Position numbers and translations under genes: made by a program
NCBI GenBank assembly: GCA_965227155.1
Contig: OZ245731.1
Location: 1-64,000 of the forward strand
Direction of reading: 5' to 3'
DNA: 64,000 bases
Source of the DNA: UBA6059 sp965227155
Lineage (GTDB): Bacteria > Bacteroidota > Bacteroidia > Cytophagales > Cyclobacteriaceae
Shown: piece by piece, positions 35,678 through 44,043 of the stretch
Numbering within the stretch: the first letter of the stretch is position 1
How the letters are laid out: every line of letters begins with the position of its first letter
The notes under the pieces: model-generated
Databases searched by the model: none
What the model was told of the DNA's origin: nothing
What the model saw: the letters and a program-made list of their open reading frames with translations, nothing else

Positions 35678-36841
35678 TTATTCCTTGGTCATTAATTTGG
35701 CCCACCAGGTATTTTGTATATCCCGATCAACCCTTTCCTCAATATTCGCAAAATCCAGCACCTCCCCTATTCTTGGATATACTGTATTGACACCAAGCGA
35801 ATCAGCCGTTTTGCCAAACCTGGAGGGTGGATCGTACCAGCTGTGCAAAGCCAATACAAAAGCGCCCCAATGAATGGGCATGGCAATTTTTGCCTGTACA
35901 TCCCTGGCTGCCTGTGCAGATTCTTCGGGCATCATGTGGATTTCGGACCATCGGCGGTCATACTGCCCACATTCCAACATGGCAAAATCAAAAGGGCCAT
36001 ATTTTTCTCCAATTTCCTTGAAATGCGGCCCATAGCCTCCATCACCACTGAAAAATAGCTTGTAATCCGGGGCCTGAATGATCCAACCACTCCAGAAGGT
36101 GGAAAAGCGATCAGTTAATCCTCTACCAGAGAAATGTCGTGCCGGCGCAGCTACCAGCATAATTTCACCTACGCTGGCCTCCTCCCACCAGTTGAGCTCA
36201 AAGATGCTGCTGTCTGGAATGCCCCATGCCTTGAGGTGTGCTCCTACGCCAAGAGGCACATAATATGCTTTTACCTTAGACTTAAGCTTCATGATAGAGC
36301 CATAATCCAGGTGGTCATAATGATCATGTGAAAGTACTACAGCATCAATTTCCGGCAGTTCATCCACTTCCAGCGGCAGACCTTCGGTAAACCTCTTAGT
36401 CCCCATAAATGAAATAGGACTCGGAGAACTGCCAAACATCGGATCGATCAATATTTTTTTATCGGCCAATTCAAGTAAAAAAGCAGAGTGGCCAAACCAG
36501 GTAATACGCTTTATAGTGTCGGCTTCCTTTTGAATGAGAGCCGGGTCAGGTTCCAGTACTTCTATTGGATTTGCCGGTTTCTGATTAGGAATTCCCCTGA
36601 TATAATCCCTGAGGATGCTCATGAAAATGTTAAAACTCATATTCATCTCCGTTTTTATCGGATTGATGAATTTCCCTTCCTTGTAATAGCCGCTATTGGC
36701 GTACTCAAGCTTCTTTTCTTCGGAAATCTTACCCCCAAACTCCGGGCTGAGATTTACGAACAAGATGCCTCCAATGATTAGTATTACTACAAGAATTAAA
36801 ATGGACCAGAAAAGCATTTTTAAATATTTAATGACAAGCAT
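35678..36841 (-). CDS. MBL-fold metallohydrolase, NAPE-PLD/RomA-like
   Basis: A 387-residue membrane-anchored hydrolase: one N-terminal helix (LFWSILILVVILIIGGILF) then a metallo-beta-lactamase domain. The zinc ligands include HxHxDH in LSHDHYDHLDYG, and ITWFGHSAFLLELADKKILIDPMFG with LFFSGDGGYG and PIHWGAF are marks of the N-acylphosphatidylethanolamine phospholipase D-like group. Many bacteria encode it without known substrate; lipid hydrolysis is inferred. It stands alone, divergent from the pectinacetylesterase-like gene. Confidence 0.87.
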   Translation of the reverse strand: MLVIKYLKMLFWSILILVVILIIGGILFVNLSPEFGGKISEEKKLEYANSGYYKEGKFINPIKTEMNMSFNIFMSILRDYIRGIPNQKPANPIEVLEPDPALIQKEADTIKRITWFGHSAFLLELADKKILIDPMFGSSPSPISFMGTKRFTEGLPLEVDELPEIDAVVLSHDHYDHLDYGSIMKLKSKVKAYYVPLGVGAHLKAWGIPDSSIFELNWWEEASVGEIMLVAAPARHFSGRGLTDRFSTFWSGWIIQAPDYKLFFSGDGGYGPHFKEIGEKYGPFDFAMLECGQYDRRWSEIHMMPEESAQAARDVQAKIAMPIHWGAFVLALHSWYDPPSRFGKTADSLGVNTVYPRIGEVLDFANIEERVDRDIQNTWWAKLMTKE

Positions 36842-36974
36842 GAATAGGCAAGATGTGTATTTTTTGAATTGATAGACGAAGATGATTATGAGATATTGTA
36901 AGAAGCCAATATTTCATTAAATGTTTAAGATCCGTTAATTTGAAAGCCTATATAATCATCCCAATCTTACTAAA

Positions 36975-38087
36975 ATGTATAAAAGTCTTTACGCACTATT
37001 CATCATTGCATTTTTGACCTTTTTTGGCTGCCAGCCTCAAACTGAACCCCAGCAAGATTCGGATCCATTTGCCGGTTTTAACCAGGGATGGAACAGGATT
37101 GAGCCCGGTGGGGAAACTATCTGCTCTACAGGTACTCCTTATGCTTATTATTTTAAGCCGGGTGATCCCAGGAAAATCCTGGTCTATTTTGATGGTGGTG
37201 GTGCTTGCTGGTCTTTTGAAAACTGTAATCCACAACTCAAAACACTCACGCATTCACCTTTTGTCATTGATAGTATCGATAATCCCGGCCTCCACAATGA
37301 GGGCATTACAGGCGCCAGCTGGCAAGGAATATTTGACCTTGATAATTCTAAAAACCCGGTGGCCGATTATACTATGCTTATGCTGCCCTACTGCACCGCT
37401 GATACACATTTAGGGAATGCCGTTGCTGATTATCAGGATACAGATTCTGATTCTACCATCATGATCAATCATAAAGGCTATGTCAATGCCTCCACAGCGC
37501 TGGCATGGCTCGATTCGTTAATTGAGCAACCTGAGGAAATCATTGTGACAGGAGTAAGCGCTGGTTCTATTGCCTCCCCGGTATATGCAGCCCTACTTTC
37601 AGACCGATACAGGGAAGCTACAGTGATACAAATAGGTGATGCCTCTGGAGGATACAAGTCGGATAGGGTTTCAGACCTCTTCAAATTATGGGGTGCTGAT
37701 GCGCTCATAGCAGCAGCCTTTCCTGACCGTGATACTACAATGCTCCCAACACATGAAAATTTTTACCTGTGGGCAGCCAGAGGAAACAAAAATCTCAGCC
37801 TGAGCCAATACAATGCGGCGAATGATGGTGTGCAAGCTTTCTTTTTGAGTCAACTTGGTGTTAAAGATATTCCAGTAGCACAAACCATTTTGGAGAACCA
37901 CAAATATATAGCTGAGTCATTACCCGAGTTTCAATATTATATTGATTCAGGGTCGCATCATGGCATCATCATCAGAGATGGCTTTTACACAACCCAGTCC
38001 GGGAATATTTCCCTTTTCGAATGGTTTGGCGATTTAATTGATGGCAAACAGCCCAAAAATGTAGTCTGCGAAGCTTGCTATGATTAG
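36975..38087 (+). CDS. Pectinacetylesterase-family lipoprotein
   Basis: A 370-residue lipoprotein (lipobox FFGC, Cys at residue 17, followed by QPQTEPQQD). The pectinacetylesterase/NOTUM family pattern is clear: GWNRIEPGGETICSTGTPY, FDGGGACWS with the oxyanion region, VTGVSAGSIASP with the nucleophile serine, and a late His in GSHHGIIIRDG. Extracellular carbohydrate or lipid deacylation is the likely role; pectin is only a family name. It faces the end of the convergent oxidoreductase gene with 7 bases between. Confidence 0.87.
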   Translation: MYKSLYALFIIAFLTFFGCQPQTEPQQDSDPFAGFNQGWNRIEPGGETICSTGTPYAYYFKPGDPRKILVYFDGGGACWSFENCNPQLKTLTHSPFVIDSIDNPGLHNEGITGASWQGIFDLDNSKNPVADYTMLMLPYCTADTHLGNAVADYQDTDSDSTIMINHKGYVNASTALAWLDSLIEQPEEIIVTGVSAGSIASPVYAALLSDRYREATVIQIGDASGGYKSDRVSDLFKLWGADALIAAAFPDRDTTMLPTHENFYLWAARGNKNLSLSQYNAANDGVQAFFLSQLGVKDIPVAQTILENHKYIAESLPEFQYYIDSGSHHGIIIRDGFYTTQSGNISLFEWFGDLIDGKQPKNVVCEACYD

Positions 38088-38094
38088 AATAGCT

Positions 38095-39543
38095 TTAAAG
38101 CCAATCCGCTTTTAGCTTCTCATAGGCTATAATGCCACTTAAGGTAGTACCGGGTATTCCCTGACCAGGATACACCGTATCACCACATTGGTAAGCTTTG
38201 TGACCATCCAGCCGTGCGTCCAGCATTTGCCAGGGCTTGACCGACATAAACTGTGGGTACCCTCCCACAAAACCAAAAGCCCGGCCGGTCCATTTCATCC
38301 ATGATTTGGGCCCTGAGTTGTGGCTATACACAATATTTTCCCGCTTTACGAAATTATACTTTTCAAGGGCTTCAAAAATCTCCCGCACTATGGGTTCAGC
38401 ATCAATCTGATTGTAGGCAGGGTCCGGGATATGAGTACTTACGGAAGCCACACACATGCCCGTTTCATCCGTACGGGTGGTATCTTCAGGGTGGTTCAGG
38501 CTTACAAATATGCTATTTGAACCGGTTTGACTTAAAGGTGTATCTAAATGAATTTGATGATGAATGGAATCAAATGTTCTGTGAGGTTTAAACCCAATAC
38601 CCATTTGAAATGCACTATTCAACTGCCCCGATTGCATCAGTTTTTTAGAAATATGCTGGCTATAGCCATTAGGATAAAGTGTGAGCGTATTATTGACAGG
38701 TATACCCGATATGAGATATTCGGCCTGATATTGTCCTTTCTTTGTACGAATCTGATATTGCTGCTGCCTTTCGATCAATTCCACGCCATCACGTAGTATT
38801 ACCTTTCCTCCATTTTGCTCAATGTATGTCACAAAAGGCTTTACGAGATTAATCAACCCTCCATCTACATAATGATTATCATAATTTGTGTAACACAATG
38901 CTGTAGCACCAAAGAGCACATTTACCTCTGTCAGATAATTTTGAGCTGTAATCAAAAGCTGTTCATTTACATACCTGACAAACTTTTCATTCTGTAATAA
39001 ATCATATTTCCTGAGCAAACCCTCCATGGATACGAGAGCATACCGGGCGAACTTTAGTTGATCTAAAGAAACATTTTGAGCCGCAGACCATAAATCATTG
39101 ATGCGCGTAGGTGGAAACTGGCGCTGTTTGATACTTGTATTCCAGACGAAGTTGCTGATCTTGAAACAAAACTCCCAAAATGCCCTCTGCCCTTTTTTAC
39201 CAAACTTTTTTTCCGCCTCCTCAATCCATTGATCAAGGGATTGATATTTATTGATCACCCCCAAGCCCGGCATATGCACCTGCATTGGAAGGTCAAGCTT
39301 CCGGGTTTTGATAGGAATATTGGTTTTCGATAATACATACTGCAATGGCATATTTTGATCCAGCCCAACCAGCGTAGTAGCACCGCTTTCAAAGACAAAC
39401 CCTTTCCGCCAATACGAGCTGGTACAGCCTCCGGGAATCCAGTTTTGTTCCAGCATCAAAACACGCATACCATCTCTGGCTAAAAGCGCACCTGCTGATA
39501 ATGAGCCCATTCCGGTTCCAATGATGGCAACATCGTACTGCAT
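38095..39543 (-). CDS. FAD-dependent oxidoreductase of the phytoene desaturase/CRTISO type
   Basis: A 482-residue flavoprotein with an N-terminal FAD-binding GTGMGSLSAGALLARDGMRVLMLEQNWIPGG and the end motif AYQCGDTVYPGQGIPGTTLSG, both typical of the carotenoid isomerase, retinol saturase and phytoene desaturase group. QYDVAIIGTGMG starts directly. There is no neighbouring crtB or other carotenoid gene in the window, so the substrate (carotenoid, retinol or unrelated polyprenyl) is open. It is divergent from the pterin operon. Confidence 0.85.
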   Translation of the reverse strand: MQYDVAIIGTGMGSLSAGALLARDGMRVLMLEQNWIPGGCTSSYWRKGFVFESGATTLVGLDQNMPLQYVLSKTNIPIKTRKLDLPMQVHMPGLGVINKYQSLDQWIEEAEKKFGKKGQRAFWEFCFKISNFVWNTSIKQRQFPPTRINDLWSAAQNVSLDQLKFARYALVSMEGLLRKYDLLQNEKFVRYVNEQLLITAQNYLTEVNVLFGATALCYTNYDNHYVDGGLINLVKPFVTYIEQNGGKVILRDGVELIERQQQYQIRTKKGQYQAEYLISGIPVNNTLTLYPNGYSQHISKKLMQSGQLNSAFQMGIGFKPHRTFDSIHHQIHLDTPLSQTGSNSIFVSLNHPEDTTRTDETGMCVASVSTHIPDPAYNQIDAEPIVREIFEALEKYNFVKRENIVYSHNSGPKSWMKWTGRAFGFVGGYPQFMSVKPWQMLDARLDGHKAYQCGDTVYPGQGIPGTTLSGIIAYEKLKADWL

Positions 39544-39672
39544 GAAAATTTTGTTTAATTTTTTAATTTATTTCGTTAAACAAAAATATCTTTCAACATG
39601 TTTGTTATTTGATTTGAAACTCAAAGCATTATTTTTCGATTGTTAGATCATTTGAGAGTATAAATTTTTGCC

Positions 39673-40080
39673 ATGAAGGTATCAGTATATAGAAAAGAGC
39701 ATTTTAACGCCGCACATAGATTACACAATCCAAATTGGTCGGATGAAAAGAATCAGGAAATTTTCGGTAAATGTAATAATCCGAATTATCACGGTCACAA
39801 CTACGAGCTATTCGTTAAAGTAACCGGAGAGCCTGATCCTGAAACCGGATATGTGTATGATATGAAAGTATTAAGTGATATCATCAAGGAGCATGTTACC
39901 GACAAGTTTGATCACAAAAATTTAAACCTCGATACAGCAGAATTTGCTGAATTGAATCCGACTGCAGAAAATATTGCCATTACGATCTACGACATATTGC
40001 GAAAAAAAATAGAAGCGCAGTATGATCTCAAAATTACACTCTATGAAACAGAAAGAAACTTCGTTGAATACCCAGCTTGA
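39673..40080 (+). CDS. 6-pyruvoyl-tetrahydropterin synthase family protein
   Basis: A 135-residue PTPS/QueD fold enzyme acting on dihydroneopterin triphosphate. The zinc histidines are H15 (FNAAHRL), H40 and H42 (NYHGHNYEL), and C34 is the catalytic cysteine. The spacing C-x5-HGH, with GKCNNPN, is the form of eukaryotic PTPS, while QueD usually has C-x3-HGH. DKFDHKNLNLD and TAENIAITIYD also resemble the eukaryotic enzyme. It is followed by GTP cyclohydrolase I, which makes its substrate. Biopterin-like synthesis is inferred; queuosine use is the alternative. Confidence 0.86.
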   Translation: MKVSVYRKEHFNAAHRLHNPNWSDEKNQEIFGKCNNPNYHGHNYELFVKVTGEPDPETGYVYDMKVLSDIIKEHVTDKFDHKNLNLDTAEFAELNPTAENIAITIYDILRKKIEAQYDLKITLYETERNFVEYPA

Positions 40081-40744
40081 AGAAGAATTGAACTTTGATG
40101 ATTTGGGCGATGACCATGTAGCCTCTTCTTATGAAACGCCCCTGAGGGCAGATGCTTTCGAAATGGATGATGAGCTGAAAATGGAGCTTATCGCCAAACA
40201 TTTCAAAGAAATCATGCAAATATTAGGTCTTGACCTGGAGGACGATAGCCTAAGAGGTACACCTATGCGCGTAGCCAAAATGTATGTAAAAGAAGTATTC
40301 TCAGGATTGAATCCGGCTAATAAACCTAAGGTGAGGCTATTTGAGAATAAATACAACTATCGCGAAATGCTGGTAGAAAGAGACATTACATTTTACTCAC
40401 ACTGCGAGCACCATTTCGTTCCTATTTATGGCAAAGCCCATGTGGCCTATATGTCATCAGGTAAGGTGATCGGCCTATCTAAAATCAACCGTATTGTGCA
40501 GTACTATGCCAAAAGACCACAGGTGCAGGAGCGCCTTACAGTACAGATTGCTGAAGAATTGAAAAAGGCATTAAATACTGAGGATGTAGGTGTGGTGATT
40601 GATGCCAACCATATGTGTGTGTCATCCAGAGGTGTAGGCGATACCAATAGCAAAACCGGTACGGCTCATTTTTCAGGGCGGTTTACCGAGGATAATGTGA
40701 AGAATGAATTTTTGAATTACATAAACGCAAACGTACAACTATAA
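40043..40744 (+). CDS. folE: GTP cyclohydrolase I
   Basis: It converts GTP to 7,8-dihydroneopterin triphosphate, the first step of pterin synthesis. Start: ATG at 40043 gives MKQKETSLN; another ATG at 40022 is possible. The C-terminal zinc motif is YSHCEHHFVPIYG, then KVIGLSKINRIVQYYAKRPQVQERLT and HMCVSSRGVGDTNS-KTGT follow, all family hallmarks. The N-terminal extension of about 40 residues is acidic. It overlaps the PTPS gene by 38 bases and the next gene by one base (TAATG), so the three form one tightly coupled operon. Confidence 0.94.
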   Translation: MKQKETSLNTQLEEELNFDDLGDDHVASSYETPLRADAFEMDDELKMELIAKHFKEIMQILGLDLEDDSLRGTPMRVAKMYVKEVFSGLNPANKPKVRLFENKYNYREMLVERDITFYSHCEHHFVPIYGKAHVAYMSSGKVIGLSKINRIVQYYAKRPQVQERLTVQIAEELKKALNTEDVGVVIDANHMCVSSRGVGDTNSKTGTAHFSGRFTEDNVKNEFLNYINANVQL

Positions 40745-41460
40745 TGCAATTCGAAGGAAAGACGATAGTAGTGATTGGAGGAAGTTCTGGAATAGGTCTT
40801 GAAATCGTAAAGCAATTGGAATCGGAAGGAGCAACCATATATGCAACCTCCCGAAAGCAATCTGATGAGTTAAAAGATACCTCTGCAAATTTCATAGAGT
40901 TGGATATCAATGGAGAGGTATCTGCATTGGATGATTTACCAGAAAGTATCGATGGCCTGGTTTATTGCCCCGGTACCATCAACCTAAAACCTTTCAACCG
41001 TCTGAAAACTGAAGATTTTGAAAATGATTTCAGGGTTAATCTTCTAGGCGCTGTAAAGGTGATTCAATCTATACACGGGAAGCTCAAAAAGTCCGGCCAT
41101 GCCAGTGTGGTGATGTTCAGTACAGTGGCGGTGCAGCAAGGTTTGAGTTTTCATGCCTCAGTGGCCTCAGCCAAAGGTGCAGTGGAAGGCCTAGGCAGAT
41201 CCCTGGCTGCTGAATTAGCGCCTCAGAAAATCAGGGTCAATGTTGTAGCGCCTTCACTGACAGATACACCACTGGCATCTAACTTGCTTTCTACCGAAGA
41301 AAAGCGAAAGGCATCAGAAAAACGCCACCCTCTTGGAAGTGTGGGAACACCGCAGGAATTGGCAGCTATGGCTACATTTCTGTTGTCCGAAAAGTCAGGC
41401 TGGATCACAGGCCAGGTTATCCATGTAGATGGAGGTATGTCATCTATTAAATCTTTGTAG
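40744..41460 (+). CDS. Short-chain dehydrogenase/reductase lacking the usual catalytic tyrosine
   Basis: A 238-residue SDR with the cofactor motif VIGGSSGIG near residue 10, NLLGAVKV and the serine of FSTVAV (S126). The usual YxxxK is broken: K144 is kept in ASAKGAVEGL but the residue four before it is V140. IRVNVVAPSLTDTPLA and GQVIHVDGG are normal SDR ends. Many bacterial SDRs have the same HASxAxAKGAVEGL pattern, so this may be a distinct subgroup. Being coupled to PTPS and folE, it may act on a pterin, but the missing Tyr argues against a classic sepiapterin reductase. Confidence 0.87.
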   Translation: MQFEGKTIVVIGGSSGIGLEIVKQLESEGATIYATSRKQSDELKDTSANFIELDINGEVSALDDLPESIDGLVYCPGTINLKPFNRLKTEDFENDFRVNLLGAVKVIQSIHGKLKKSGHASVVMFSTVAVQQGLSFHASVASAKGAVEGLGRSLAAELAPQKIRVNVVAPSLTDTPLASNLLSTEEKRKASEKRHPLGSVGTPQELAAMATFLLSEKSGWITGQVIHVDGGMSSIKSL

Positions 41461-41516
41461 TTGAAAACAATTACGTATTACAGTAAATTGTTGATTTATA
41501 AGTAAGCTAATTGTAT

Positions 41517-41780
41517 ATGGCAGTAGTACCAGAATCTTTTTTGATTTTTAAAGAAGAGCTAGCAAAAGAAAGGCTAGCCAAAGAGAAGTTAGCTAAGGAG
41601 TATGAAGAGAAGATTCAGAATCTCAATAAAGAGCTATCTTATCTCAAAGAGCAAATTGAAGCTCAAACTGAAATGATAAAAACCACTATTGATTATGCAA
41701 GTAAACTAGAGAACCGATTGGATTCTTTTGATAAAGAAGTAAAGACTGACAAGCAGGGAAGAAACAAAAGTTATCACTAG
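41517..41780 (+). CDS. Small coiled-coil protein with LAKE repeats
   Basis: An 87-residue highly charged protein starting MAVVPESFLIFKEE (ATG at 41517; a TTG lies two codons earlier). It has three short repeats, ELAKERLAKEKLAKEYEEK, then a long coiled coil rich in Leu, Glu, Lys and Gln to about residue 75. No membrane segment is seen. It may hold a protein complex together; no known family. Gap of 56 bases from the SDR gene. Confidence 0.65.
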   Translation: MAVVPESFLIFKEELAKERLAKEKLAKEYEEKIQNLNKELSYLKEQIEAQTEMIKTTIDYASKLENRLDSFDKEVKTDKQGRNKSYH

Positions 41781-41823
41781 AATGAGTTTTTATAACTAAA
41801 ATTAGTACCCGATCCTAAATACC

Positions 41824-42270
41824 ATGGAAGCACTACAAGAGGATACATTAAACAAACAAGGCTTTAACGAGGCTTATTCTTCAAGATTTGCGACGGTATA
41901 CACTAACAAAAAGGCTGGTATTCTAGTATGCAGCCTTCAAGAGGAGTACGTACCGATCGAATTTTTTAAAGAGACTTTTCTAACCATCGGTGAGATCGTG
42001 AAAGATGGTAAGTATGAGAAATTCATTTTTGACAAACGTTCCTTACGCACATTTCATCAACCGAGTATGGAATGGTACTTTATTCATTGGAAAAGGGATA
42101 TGCTGGAATATGGCCTTACCAAACATAGGAAAATACTTCCCGATATTGGATGGTTTAAGAAAGCAGTAATGATTGCCAAACACCAGTTGGTAGAAAGGTA
42201 TCCTGAAAATATAATCGAGCAGTTAGACATAAAATACTGCGACTCTATCGATGAGGCTATAAGTATTTAA
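41824..42270 (+). CDS. Conserved hypothetical protein (STAS/SpoIIAA-like fold possible)
   Basis: A 148-residue cytosolic protein. The order of short strands and helices (ATVYTNKKAGILVCSLQEEYVPIEFFKETF, then KYEKFIFDKRSLRTFHQPSMEW) looks like a small alpha/beta domain, and resembles SpoIIAA-like folds only loosely. YFIHWKRDMLEYGLTKHRKILPD is conserved-looking. It lies 43 bases after the coiled-coil gene and 2 bases before the flavin reductase gene. I do not recognise the function. Confidence 0.62.
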   Translation: MEALQEDTLNKQGFNEAYSSRFATVYTNKKAGILVCSLQEEYVPIEFFKETFLTIGEIVKDGKYEKFIFDKRSLRTFHQPSMEWYFIHWKRDMLEYGLTKHRKILPDIGWFKKAVMIAKHQLVERYPENIIEQLDIKYCDSIDEAISI

Positions 42271-42272
42271 TC

Positions 42273-42899
42273 ATGCCTGTATTTCAATCTCACGACATTG
42301 AGATAGCCGATCAATATTTTAGAAGGAACCTCATCAATAGTGTGACGGGCTTTAAAAGTGCTTCATTGCTTGGAAGCAGATCTTCTCAGGGAATTAACAA
42401 TCTGGCTATATTTACGCAAATCATGCATATAGGTGCCCATCCCCCGTTGATGGGCATTGTTTTTAGACCCCATACGGTAACACGAGACAGTCTTGAAAAT
42501 ATCCTCGAAACAAAATCCTACACCCTAAATCATTTTACCACTGATTTTCATGTGGCAGCCCATCATACCTCTGCCAGATGGGATAAAGATGAATTTGAAG
42601 CCTGTGGGTTTACGCCTCAATTTATAGGGCAATTTGAAGCTCCATTCGTTAAAGAATCTCCTATTAAGATTGGGCTTGAGTTCCGACAAAAAATAGATAT
42701 TGAGTTAAATGGAACACATTTAGTAATCGGGGAAATCGTACTCCTGGATATTGCTGATCATTGCTTGCATACTGATGGATTTGTGGATTTAGAAAAGGCA
42801 GGAATAGTGACAGTAAGCGGCCTGGATAGTTATCATGTAACACAAAAATTGAGTCGCCTCTCCTACGCTAAGCCGGACCACCAGCCAAAACAGATCTGA
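42273..42899 (+). CDS. Flavin reductase-like (DIM6/NTAB) domain protein
   Basis: A 208-residue FMN-binding split-barrel protein. FRRNLINSVTGFKSASLLGSRSS and PPLMGIVFRPHTVTRDSLENI are typical of the flavin reductase-like family, which binds FMN and reduces it or uses it. It overlaps the next gene, the exonuclease, by one base (TGATG), so the two are co-translated. The substrate is not known. A role tied to DNA repair is not indicated by sequence. Confidence 0.82.
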   Translation: MPVFQSHDIEIADQYFRRNLINSVTGFKSASLLGSRSSQGINNLAIFTQIMHIGAHPPLMGIVFRPHTVTRDSLENILETKSYTLNHFTTDFHVAAHHTSARWDKDEFEACGFTPQFIGQFEAPFVKESPIKIGLEFRQKIDIELNGTHLVIGEIVLLDIADHCLHTDGFVDLEKAGIVTVSGLDSYHVTQKLSRLSYAKPDHQPKQI

Positions 42900-43900
42900 T
42901 GCCTAAACCGCTAATTCAATTTACCGAAAAAGGCATCTACTGCGAGAAAGCAGGTCTGTATATCGATCCCTGGAAACCGGTTCAAAGGGCAGTTATCACC
43001 CATGCCCATGCAGACCATGCCAGGCCTGGTATGGGTGGCTATCTGGCTCATGCTCATTCTTCAGAAATTCTAAAACAACGGTTGGGAGAAGATATAAAGC
43101 TACATACCCTCAATTATAACGAGCCCATCAAAGTCAACGGTGTATCAATAAGCCTCCATCCCTCAGGTCATATCTATGGTGCAGCGCAGGTTTGTCTTGA
43201 CTACAAGGGAGAGCGGTGGGTTATTTCAGGCGACTACAAACTGGAAGCAGATGGTCTCTCACAACCCTTTGAACCAGTAGCCTGCGACCATTTTGTTACC
43301 GAATCCACCTTTGGCTTACCGGTATTCAAATGGGAAAGGCAGGAAAAAATCATCAGTGAAATCAACCATTGGTGGAGAAGCAATCAGGAGGCTGGCAAAA
43401 CAAGTATTATCACTGTTTATGCACTTGGCAAAGCGCAACGCCTCTTAAAGGCTATCGATCACAATATTGGAAAAGTATTTGTGCATGGCGCCATATACAA
43501 CGTTAACCAGGCTTTGGAGAAGAATGGGGCTCAATTACCTGCCTACACCAGGGTAGATCCTTCCATTCATAAAGATGATTATAAAGAACAGCTAATTATC
43601 ACAACAGGTGGATCCATTGGTACTTCATGGATGAATAAGTTCCAGCCTTATGAAACGGCCTCTGTATCGGGTTGGATGAATATCAGAGGAATCAAAAGAA
43701 GAAGGGGGTCAGGGCATGGCTTTGTGATGTCTGATCACGCTGACTGGCCCGGCCTACTGAAGGCCGTAAAAGCTACAGGAGCTTCCAATATTTATGTAAC
43801 CCACGGATATGCTTCCATATTTGCCCGCTATTTGACAGATCAAGGCTATAATGCACAGGAAATTGATACGCAGTTTGTAGGTGACGAATTGCAGGATTAG
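42899..43900 (+). CDS. Ligase-associated DNA exonuclease (MBL fold)
   Basis: A 333-residue MBL-fold nuclease of the kind co-encoded with bacterial ATP-dependent ligase and Lhr-like helicase. The metal motif HxHxDH lies in THAHADHARPG (residues 37-47), the beta-CASP-type region includes SGDYKLEADGLSQPFEP and FVTESTFGLP, and FVMSDHADWPG plus YVTHGYA supply the later histidines. The other three genes of this repair set lie at 46402-51562, separated here by the pyrophosphatase gene. Confidence 0.9.
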   Translation: MPKPLIQFTEKGIYCEKAGLYIDPWKPVQRAVITHAHADHARPGMGGYLAHAHSSEILKQRLGEDIKLHTLNYNEPIKVNGVSISLHPSGHIYGAAQVCLDYKGERWVISGDYKLEADGLSQPFEPVACDHFVTESTFGLPVFKWERQEKIISEINHWWRSNQEAGKTSIITVYALGKAQRLLKAIDHNIGKVFVHGAIYNVNQALEKNGAQLPAYTRVDPSIHKDDYKEQLIITTGGSIGTSWMNKFQPYETASVSGWMNIRGIKRRRGSGHGFVMSDHADWPGLLKAVKATGASNIYVTHGYASIFARYLTDQGYNAQEIDTQFVGDELQD

Positions 43901-44007
43901 TCTATTGCAATCATTTCAAAAATAATTCAATTTTCTACGGTTCAAATTTTAAAAATCCTTCCATTCATACTTTTACAGATAAGATTTTTAAAAAAGGCCC
44001 GAAAGAA

Positions 44008-44015
44008 TATCTTTG
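44008..44015 (+). promoter_or_regulatory. -7 box of the pyrophosphatase gene
   Basis: TATCTTTG matches TAnnTTTG exactly, 28 bases before the ATG at 44044. The tetramer TTTT lies 19 bases upstream (43985-43988), where TTTG is expected, so the -33 element would be weak. Confidence 0.4.
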
Positions 44016-44043
44016 CACATCTTTTCAAAAATCAATCTAAATC

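Noticed and set aside
41561..41610. Tandem DNA repeat as a regulatory or recombination site
   Set aside because: The repeated bases encode the LAKE units of the coiled-coil protein and are explained by it.
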